From contig NZ_CP147247.1 in the NCBI RefSeq assembly GCF_002140975.2, forward strand, positions 3,349,001-3,413,000: a stretch of 64,000 nt of DNA, written 5' to 3'. This DNA is from Enterococcus sp. 9E7_DIV0242. GTDB taxonomy: Bacteria; Bacillota; Bacilli; Lactobacillales; Enterococcaceae. The notes below the pieces were generated by a model, which was not told the origin of the DNA, made no database searches, and was given only the letters and a program-made list of their open reading frames with translations. Position numbers and translations under genes: made by a program. Positions 57,976-64,000 of the stretch are shown piece after piece. The first letter of the stretch is position 1, and each line of letters starts with the position of its first letter.

Positions 57976-58995
57976 ATGGTGTATATTTCATTGATTCTGC
58001 TGGTATTTGGCGGATTGATACTATTAAAAAAAGGAAGAAGTTTTATTGGCGGGGTCGCCTTTGTGACAGGTGGCTTTTTTCTATTGCTGTTTTTGCTCTA
58101 TTTGATTTTGGATAAGGTGGCAGGTGTTTCATCATTAGCAGAAAGTCTTGTGTTTATTGGTGTTTATGCTGTTGGGTTTTGTTTGTTTTTAGGTGTCTGT
58201 CTTTATTTTATTACTAATACACATATAATGAGCACCAAGGAAGGTCGGTCTGTCACAGCAAAACTTTCGGCCGGATTAGGACTTAATATTCTGGTGGTGG
58301 TTCCTCTGGCTGCTTATCTTTTGGCAATGGGGCCTCCTCTTAAAATACCAATGGTCATTTCTATTTTGATTTTTACTTTTTTACTGGTCGATTTTTTATT
58401 TACATTGTTCTTTGCAGCTTACCTGGTCTATTCTTGGTTCTGTCAAAAATTTCCGATAAAAAAAGCAATCGATTATATCATTGTGCTGGGCTCTGGGATT
58501 CGCAGTGAAGAAGTCCCACCTTTGTTAAAAAGCCGTTTGGATAAAGGGATCGAGTATTATAATAAAAATCCGAGAGCGGTATTTATCGTTAGTGGGGGCC
58601 AAGGGGCAGATGAACCTGTTTCAGAAGCTTATGCGATGCGGAAATATTTGCTTTCTCAGAATATTCCTGAAGATAAAATCATTTTAGAGGATCAGTCTCG
58701 AACAACTTTGGAAAACATGAAATTTTCTCAGGAAAAAATTTTTGCACATTGGCAGGGCGAACGCAAACCATTTGTGATTTTCACGACGAATAATTATCAT
58801 GTGCTGCGAGGTGCACTGTATGCAGGAAAAGTTGGTTTGAAAGCAGAAGGTGTAGGTGCCCCAACTGCGCTATACTTTTTACCTACAGCATTGATACGAG
58901 AATACATTGCGTTGTTGATCCACTATAAATGGTTGACTGGTGGTCTCATCCTCCTATCCCTCATTTTTACCACTGTATCGTTCCTACCTATTTAG
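57976..58995 (+). CDS. YdcF/SanA (DUF218) family membrane protein
   Basis: 339 residues. About five membrane helices (residues 1-160) are followed by a DUF218 domain: DYIIVLGSGIRSEEVPP near 169, then FIVSGGQGADEPVSEA and FTTNNYHVLRGALYA. DUF218 proteins such as ElyC and SanA act in envelope maintenance in other bacteria; the reaction is not settled. Followed by a terminator. Confidence 0.83.
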   Translation: MVYISLILLVFGGLILLKKGRSFIGGVAFVTGGFFLLLFLLYLILDKVAGVSSLAESLVFIGVYAVGFCLFLGVCLYFITNTHIMSTKEGRSVTAKLSAGLGLNILVVVPLAAYLLAMGPPLKIPMVISILIFTFLLVDFLFTLFFAAYLVYSWFCQKFPIKKAIDYIIVLGSGIRSEEVPPLLKSRLDKGIEYYNKNPRAVFIVSGGQGADEPVSEAYAMRKYLLSQNIPEDKIILEDQSRTTLENMKFSQEKIFAHWQGERKPFVIFTTNNYHVLRGALYAGKVGLKAEGVGAPTALYFLPTALIREYIALLIHYKWLTGGLILLSLIFTTVSFLPI

Positions 58996-59002
58996 ATAGA
59001 CT

Positions 59003-59045
59003 AAAAAAGATTTTTTGGCTGATTGACCGAAGAATCTTTTTTATT
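59003..59045 (+). terminator. Rho-independent terminator
   Basis: AAAAAAGATT (59003-59012) pairs with AATCTTTTTT (59033-59042) and is followed by AT-rich sequence. Ends the DUF218 gene. Confidence 0.7.
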
Positions 59046-59112
59046 ATAGGAAGCTGAAAAAAGGGACAAGAGCGAGAAAAGTGGTAAAAACATTTTTAAA
59101 TGAATAAAACAG

Positions 59113-59141
59113 TTGCTTTTCCTGCCAAAAAGGAGTATTCT
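59113..59141 (+). promoter_or_regulatory. Promoter of the second helD gene
   Basis: TTGCTT (59113-59118) and TATTCT (59136-59141) are 17 bp apart. The transcript would carry a leader of about 140 nt before the start codon at 59288. Confidence 0.55.
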
Positions 59142-59287
59142 AATCAGTCCCATGTTTTTTATCGAGAATGCCTTTTCTAAGAAGTCAGATCGCTTGGCTT
59201 TTACACTTTGGCAGTCTAAAAAACAAAACGACGAGGAGACAGTATTTCTCATATCTACAGCTGTCGAAAAATAAAGGAGCGTGCCGT

Positions 59288-61456
59288 ATGTCCATCACAG
59301 AAAAACAAATGGAAGAGCAGTATTTAAAAAAGGTTTATACGAAGCTGTTGGAAACAAAAGAAGAGCTGGAAGAGCTTTTGGACAATGCCAAGCAAGATGG
59401 CATTAACTCGTTACACAATATGACGAGTGATGTGAGTCTTAACTTTGAGAATATCACTGATAATTTGGATACCTTTGCCGTATTGGAGATGAAGAATCGT
59501 GAAATCGATCAGATGAATATTCGTTTGCAGACTGCTACGACACTACTTGAAAAAGTGAAGCGGTTATTGGCAGCACCTTACTTTGGGAAAATCACGGTTG
59601 ATTTTCTGGATGATGAGGAGCTGGAGGATTTTTATATCGGTATCAATAATTTTGCGGATGAAAGTAGTAATAATCTGATTTACGATTGGCGTTCGCCGAT
59701 TGCGGAGCTTTTTTACAATAACACGATTGGCCCATCTTCTTATTCTGTTCATGACAATACGATCGATGTAGCTATTGAAAACAGACGTCAATTCATCCTG
59801 GAAAAGGATCAGCTGATCAAGTTCTTTGATACCTCGATTGCGATTCAGGATGATGTTCTTCTGGAAGCATTGGAACAGGATTCTACCAATGAAATGAAGG
59901 ACATTACATCCACGATTCAGCAAGAACAAAATGTGATCATTCGTGATACGAAAAATAAAAATATTTTAGTGAATGGGATTGCCGGAAGTGGGAAGACTTC
60001 CACAATCATGCAACGAATCGCTTATCTCTTGTATTTATATCGTCAAACGATCACCGTTGATAATATCTTGATTCTGTCACCGAATAGAAAATTTATCGAG
60101 TACATTTCCAATGTATTACCATCTTTAGGTGAAAGAAACCCATTGAATTTGACGATGCTGCAATTTGTTGAGCGAATTTCATCTGTCGAGATAGAAAACG
60201 AACAGGTTTATTTCCAACGAATCAGTGGAGAAGCACATGACAAGAACGCGGATATCTTGCGTAGTAAGGAATATGTTGCGCATATCAAGCAGTCTGATGA
60301 CTTGTTCCTTTCAACAGATGCCTTTCTCAAGGATTTGAAGCGAAAGGGAAAAACAATCATTTCGAAAGAGAAAATTGCCGAAATTTATCATGCGACACCT
60401 GACTATTCTAGACTTATCGATAAAATACAGGCGACAAAAAAACAGCTTAGCAGTTATTGGGAAGGTCGTTTACTCAAGCAAGCGAAGAGTACGGAAATCC
60501 AAAATCAGATCCTATCTTTATCTGAAGAAATGCAGCAGAAATACTTTGGAGAAATCATTTCAGAAGAGACGGAGAATAAGCTGTATTTTTACGGAAAAAA
60601 ACTACTTCGTAAAAGATACCGCAGTATTACTAAGGGGATTGAAGAAAATGCATGGCTAGATATCGGCTTCTTCTTTGATAAAATATTTGAAGCGTATGAA
60701 GGCCATTCATATAGCTTTATGCATACTGACACTTATACGTTAGATGAGGCCGTTGTATTACAGACAATCCAACATAATTTGATCGAAAAAATTGAGGTTG
60801 AGCCGATGCGCTTTATCTTGATCGATGAGGTTCAGGATTATACGCCTGCTCAGCTTAGTTTATTGTTCGACCTATTTGAAAAGAGTGCATTTACGATGGT
60901 GGGCGATGAGAACCAAGCTATCTTTAATTCCAGTATTTCCTTTGAGAAGATCGAAGCAGCTTTTGATGAACGAGGACTTAGCGTGCAACGCTATGACCTG
61001 CTTTACAGTTATCGTTCCAGCGGTTCGATCACAAAAGTATTTAGCAAGCTCGCAACAGACAATAAGAAGATGGACATTATACCGATAAGAAAAGATGGTG
61101 CAGAGCCGGTCTTCCAACAATTTGACTCAATGACAGATTTTGTGGGGCTGTTGAAGGATAGTGTTCAACAGCTTGATGGAACGGATTCGAAGCTGACCGT
61201 TATTACGAAAAATGAGACAGAAGTCGAAACGATCAAAGCTGCTTTGACGGATAGTGAACTGGATTCCTTGAAGGTCACGATCTTGCCAATCAGCTTGTCG
61301 AAAGGGTTAGAGTTCGATCATGTGTTGCTTTATGATGTGTCGGCTGAAAACTATGCAACAGACAGAGAAATCAAGATTCTGTACACAGCAATTTCTCGTG
61401 CAATGAAGCAGTTGTTTGTGACCTATAGAAAAGAGCTGCCAACGCTTCTTCGATGA
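59288..61456 (+). CDS. helD: HelD RNA polymerase recycling motor ATPase (paralogue 2)
   Basis: 722 residues from ATG 59288, set by AAAGGAG; the longer frame from 59168 contains part of the leader. Layout matches HelD: N-terminal coiled coil entering the polymerase secondary channel (about 1-110), IYDWRSPIAELFYN, Walker A GIAGSGKTS near 229, Walker B LIDEVQDYTP near 515, and SKGLEFDHV near 675. It removes stalled RNA polymerase using ATP. It is closer to the classic size than the paralogue at 14952-16952 and is probably the housekeeping copy. Confidence 0.9.
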   Translation: MSITEKQMEEQYLKKVYTKLLETKEELEELLDNAKQDGINSLHNMTSDVSLNFENITDNLDTFAVLEMKNREIDQMNIRLQTATTLLEKVKRLLAAPYFGKITVDFLDDEELEDFYIGINNFADESSNNLIYDWRSPIAELFYNNTIGPSSYSVHDNTIDVAIENRRQFILEKDQLIKFFDTSIAIQDDVLLEALEQDSTNEMKDITSTIQQEQNVIIRDTKNKNILVNGIAGSGKTSTIMQRIAYLLYLYRQTITVDNILILSPNRKFIEYISNVLPSLGERNPLNLTMLQFVERISSVEIENEQVYFQRISGEAHDKNADILRSKEYVAHIKQSDDLFLSTDAFLKDLKRKGKTIISKEKIAEIYHATPDYSRLIDKIQATKKQLSSYWEGRLLKQAKSTEIQNQILSLSEEMQQKYFGEIISEETENKLYFYGKKLLRKRYRSITKGIEENAWLDIGFFFDKIFEAYEGHSYSFMHTDTYTLDEAVVLQTIQHNLIEKIEVEPMRFILIDEVQDYTPAQLSLLFDLFEKSAFTMVGDENQAIFNSSISFEKIEAAFDERGLSVQRYDLLYSYRSSGSITKVFSKLATDNKKMDIIPIRKDGAEPVFQQFDSMTDFVGLLKDSVQQLDGTDSKLTVITKNETEVETIKAALTDSELDSLKVTILPISLSKGLEFDHVLLYDVSAENYATDREIKILYTAISRAMKQLFVTYRKELPTLLR

Positions 61457-61645
61457 AGCGGAAATGGGCTGTGTTAAACAGGTATGGGGCATTCTTTCTG
61501 ATGATAGAAACTTCTATAGGTGTTTGCCTTAGCCTTTTTCCTACGATTAGTCAAGAGGAAAGTGGGATAATTAGTTAGGTTCGCTGTAACTACAGGTTAT
61601 CCGCTTTTATCAATGCGAAACCTGTCTGGATTGTTCGGTACGCGC

Positions 61646-61984
61646 CCAATGTAAAAAGGCAACATCAAGCCATGCTCGAGTTATTCAAAAAATCGAAAGT
61701 GGTTGTCTTATAAAGGACAAATGAAGCAGCTACTTTCAGAGGAAAAGACTGGAGCCATTTATCGTCGCAGAAAAATAGATGTAGAACCTGCCTTCGGATT
61801 CTTGAAGGCTATTTTGGGTTTTACTCGTCTTTCAGTCAGAGGCAAAGAACAGGTGAAAAATGAGTTGGGCTTTGCCTTGTTGGCAGTTAACTTAAGAAAA
61901 CTGACAGTTTCCCAAAGGGAAACGATTCAAAAGAAAGAGAATAACAGAAAAAAGAAAGAATCAGCTTGTTTTTTCTACAAGTAA
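61646..61984 (+). pseudogene. IS1182-type transposase, C-terminal fragment
   Basis: After a stop, the frame reads ...NRKWLSYKGQMKQLLSEEKTG and IDVEPAFGFLKAILGFTR, then LGFALLAVNLRK, the C-terminal end of an IS1182-family DDE transposase (the YRRRKIDVEPAFG block holds the catalytic Glu). About four fifths of the gene is missing upstream, so it cannot be active. The 61457-61645 stretch has no other recognisable content. Confidence 0.75.
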
Positions 61985-62002
61985 TAATTCTTTCTTTTTT
62001 TG

Positions 62003-62700
62003 CTTGTATAACTTATGTTTCAAGCTCTTGCTCTGCGGCTGTAAGCCTCTATTATCGGCCAGAGCCTGAAAGGCTCACTGAAGAAAAGGTCTCCCACGTG
62101 TACCACATTTACTCACAGCTCCTTAAAGGAGCTCTTTTCTATTTCTTCCGATTTTCTTTTCTTGTAAACGGATCAACCTCTTCGAATAAGGTTAGCTGGT
62201 CTGCTACGAAGTCCTCTTGAAGTTGATTACGAATATATTCTTATTTCTCCCTATCGTATCCACATAGTATCCTCGACACCAAAACTTTCGATTGCCATAA
62301 CGATACTTCAAATTGGCATGTCTGTCGAAAATCATTAAGCTACTTTTTCCTTTTAAATAGCCCATAAATTGAGAGATACTCAATTTTGGTGGTATGCTCA
62401 CTAGCATATGAACATGATCTTTACAGGCATTTGCTTCAATGATTTCTACACCTTTTTTTCACATAGTTCTCTGAGTATTTCACCTATACTTGTCTTGTAT
62501 TTTCCATAAATAATTTGCCTTCTGTATTTTGGTGCGAATACCAAATGATACTTACATTTCCATACAGTGTGTGATAGACTTTCGTTAACCTTTTTCATAA
62601 AGGTACCTCCTAAACTTTTTGATGTGGTGGTCGGGAAACCAACTTCATCTTAACAGTTTGGGAGGCTTTTTTACTACCACGCTGGAAGCTCTCCGGAACC
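62003..62700 (-). mobile_element. Degraded IS200/IS605-type insertion sequence
   Basis: Contains a tnpA remnant and hairpins near its ends, such as AGCTCCTTAAAGGAGCT at 62117-62133 and GAGCCTGAAAGGCTC at 62063-62077, as expected of IS200 elements, which use subterminal hairpins in place of inverted repeats. The exact ends are not defined. Confidence 0.55.
62139..62598 (-). pseudogene. tnpA: IS200-type transposase TnpA, frameshifted
   Basis: Starts MKKVNESLSHTVWKCKYHLVF at ATG 62598 behind GGAGGTAC. The HUH motif of the Y1 transposase is visible (KDHVHML), and the later part includes FMGYLKGKSSLMIFDRHANL. There are two lesions: an A-run one base short near 62455, which shifts the frame, and a small deletion near 62220 where the GRNK..EYIRNQL region loses frame. 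The catalytic Tyr region follows in the shifted frame. Not functional. Confidence 0.78.
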
Positions 62701-62738
62701 TTTAGCATAGTTAGGGTTTTTCAGAACATACAAAAAAA

Positions 62739-62777
62739 CCTCCAAAAGTTAGATATTCAATCTACCTTTTTTGGGGG
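62739..62777. terminator. Terminator-like hairpin
   Basis: CCTCCAAAA and TAGAT pair with ATCTA and TTTTTTGGGGG with a small internal mismatch. A-run before and T-rich stem; could be a bidirectional terminator or a mobile-element end. No other gene content in 62599-63130. Confidence 0.5.
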
Positions 62778-63130
62778 CGGCTCACTATTTGGTTATTTCA
62801 TTGAGTTTCTTTATAAATCTATACCACAGTCCTAAAAAAGTCTAATTTTTTAGCACAATAAATGGTTTGAGTAACAAGCGTTGTAATTCTTTTTATGTTG
62901 ATAGTCAATATTGCAAAAAAAAAGAGACATATTGCAATGGACTCACATTTCATAAGTCAGATGAAATATAATGAAAATATGGAAAAGAGATACATCTATA
63001 TTTTGTAAATATCCATTTCGTAAAAGTATCAGTTTTGAGAAAATATCACTTTTATGTTTTAAGTTTTAATTAAATATCAAACTCATTTAAAATTTTAACT
63101 TAAAAAACAAGAATGGTCTACAGGTAAATC

Positions 63131-63185
63131 AATATTATTTTATCATTTTTTTATGTATTTTAACAAAAAATGATAAAATAATATT
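63131..63185. repeat. Perfect 21-bp inverted repeat before the integrase
   Basis: 63131-63151 and 63165-63185 are exact reverse complements around a 13-nt loop, all A/T-rich apart from two positions. It lies about 100 bp upstream of the integrase start. It could be a binding site for an accessory protein, an element end, or a strong cruciform. Confidence 0.8.
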
Positions 63186-63282
63186 AATGATAACTAAAAG
63201 TTATTTTTTTAAAACATTTGTTTACTACATCAAATCAGCCGTCGGGATAGCCGTCAAATATTTACGTTAGGAAGTGGTCAAC

Positions 63283-64000
63283 TTGGCAAAAAAGGGTGAG
63301 AACATTTACAAGAGAAAAGATGGACGTTATGAAGGACGTTACATCAAAAGTCGCTCAGAGAATGGGAAAATTATTTTTGGTTATGTTTATGACAGAAAAT
63401 ACAGTGTAGTAAAGAAAAAGCTCAACTTATTAAAATCACAGCACAACCATTTGGATCGAATACAACGAACATTTCAAGGCAACCTTGCCGATTGGCTACA
63501 TTATTGGCTCGAATATACGGTAAAGAGAAGTGTCAAGCCCTCGACTCATACGGTTTATCTAGGACGAGTGAAAAAACATATTATTCCCTTTCTGGGCAAT
63601 AAGAAAATGACGAAGCTTGATACTAGAGACATTAATGAATTTGTTCAACATCTACAGTTTCAACGCTTAGCAGCTACAACGATTCGGGGGATCATCACGG
63701 TTTTGAAATATGCGTTGAGTCAAGCGTGTAAAGAGAACTATTTGATGATCAATCCTTGCGAGAATGTTACGCTGCCCAAAGCAACAACAACAAGCATTGA
63801 TGCGTTATCTATTGAACAGCAAAAGATATTGGAAGAATATGCGTTACAAGATACAGAATGCTCACCGGTTATTCTTTCCTTATACACTGGGATGCGGATT
63901 GGTGAAATAAGCGGTCTGAAATGGTCTGATATCGATTTCGAAAACAACGTGATCCATGTCCGACGAACACTGCTTCGAATCAGTTGTGAAGGAGAAAAAG
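63283..64000 (+). CDS. Tyrosine-type site-specific integrase (3' truncated)
   Basis: Frame open from TTG 63283, behind AGGAAGTGG, to the window end (239 residues seen). An N-terminal AP2-like arm-binding domain (KGENIYKRKDGRYEGRY; about 1-60), a core-binding SAM-like domain (about 65-165) and the beginning of the catalytic domain with the first active-site Arg in YTGMRIGEISGLKW near residue 207. The rest, with the His and Tyr, is beyond the window. It indicates an integrative element starting here, possibly entering the region right of 62700. Confidence 0.85.
   Translation, partial: MAKKGENIYKRKDGRYEGRYIKSRSENGKIIFGYVYDRKYSVVKKKLNLLKSQHNHLDRIQRTFQGNLADWLHYWLEYTVKRSVKPSTHTVYLGRVKKHIIPFLGNKKMTKLDTRDINEFVQHLQFQRLAATTIRGIITVLKYALSQACKENYLMINPCENVTLPKATTTSIDALSIEQQKILEEYALQDTECSPVILSLYTGMRIGEISGLKWSDIDFENNVIHVRRTLLRISCEGEK

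Noticed and set aside
61966..62220. 84-codon plus-strand open frame at the IS200 end
   Set aside because: It overlaps the end hairpins and the 3' part of the tnpA remnant and has no ribosome site.

Overview
The window looks like chromosome of a low-GC Gram-positive bacterium of the Lactobacillales, most likely Enterococcus. The signs are AT-rich DNA, AGGAGG-type ribosome binding sites, sigma-A promoters, several PTS and 6-phospho-glycosidase genes, two HelD helicases, and a GTGGGACAGAAG intergenic repeat that I remember as common in enterococci. The species cannot be named from this sequence. I saw no rRNA, tRNA or CRISPR array.

Region 1 (1-7013) is a sugar operon: the end of a solute-binding protein, two ABC permeases, a GH91 beta-helix enzyme without signal peptide, a GH32 beta-fructosidase and a PfkB fructokinase. 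Read together, this is import and intracellular breakdown of a fructose anhydride dimer (DFA-III type) or short inulin fragments. Region 2 (7061-10830, minus strand) is a secreted papain-like protease with 615-bp C-terminal repeats; the last repeat is cut by a nonsense codon and has decayed.

Region 3 (11220-31520) is ordinary core and accessory metabolism and regulation. It holds TetR/DUF2871, a ketopantoate-reductase-like enzyme with its own TetR, a HelD helicase with an AraC-GNAT fusion, PadR, an amidase, a choloylglycine-hydrolase family enzyme, a GH1/GntR/PTS IIC beta-glucoside locus, TrmO, small proteins, a methyltransferase, and a GyrI-like/TetR pair with a clear promoter and operator.

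Region 4 (31858-51856) is the most unusual part: a polymorphic-toxin island. A lipoprotein gene and a 3115-residue secreted Rhs/WapA-type YD-repeat protein with a ParB-like C-terminal domain are followed directly by a candidate immunity gene. Next come a displaced second toxin C-terminus that shares a 16-bp anchor with the main gene, its own candidate immunity gene, a paralogue of the first immunity gene, and about ten more small immunity-like genes (DUF2716, NADAR, Imm53 and unknown families). Several of these are broken by single stop or start-codon changes. Repeated hairpin elements, one pair with a compensatory base change, lie between the cassettes.

Region 5 (51845-56977) is a LysR / PTS IIBCA / GH1 beta-glucoside module bounded by a perfect 44-bp direct repeat. 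Region 6 (57169-64000) carries a membrane-anchored protein, a DUF218 protein, a second HelD, fragments of IS1182-type and IS200-type transposases, a 21-bp-arm inverted repeat, and the start of a tyrosine integrase that runs off the window, so another mobile element probably begins here.
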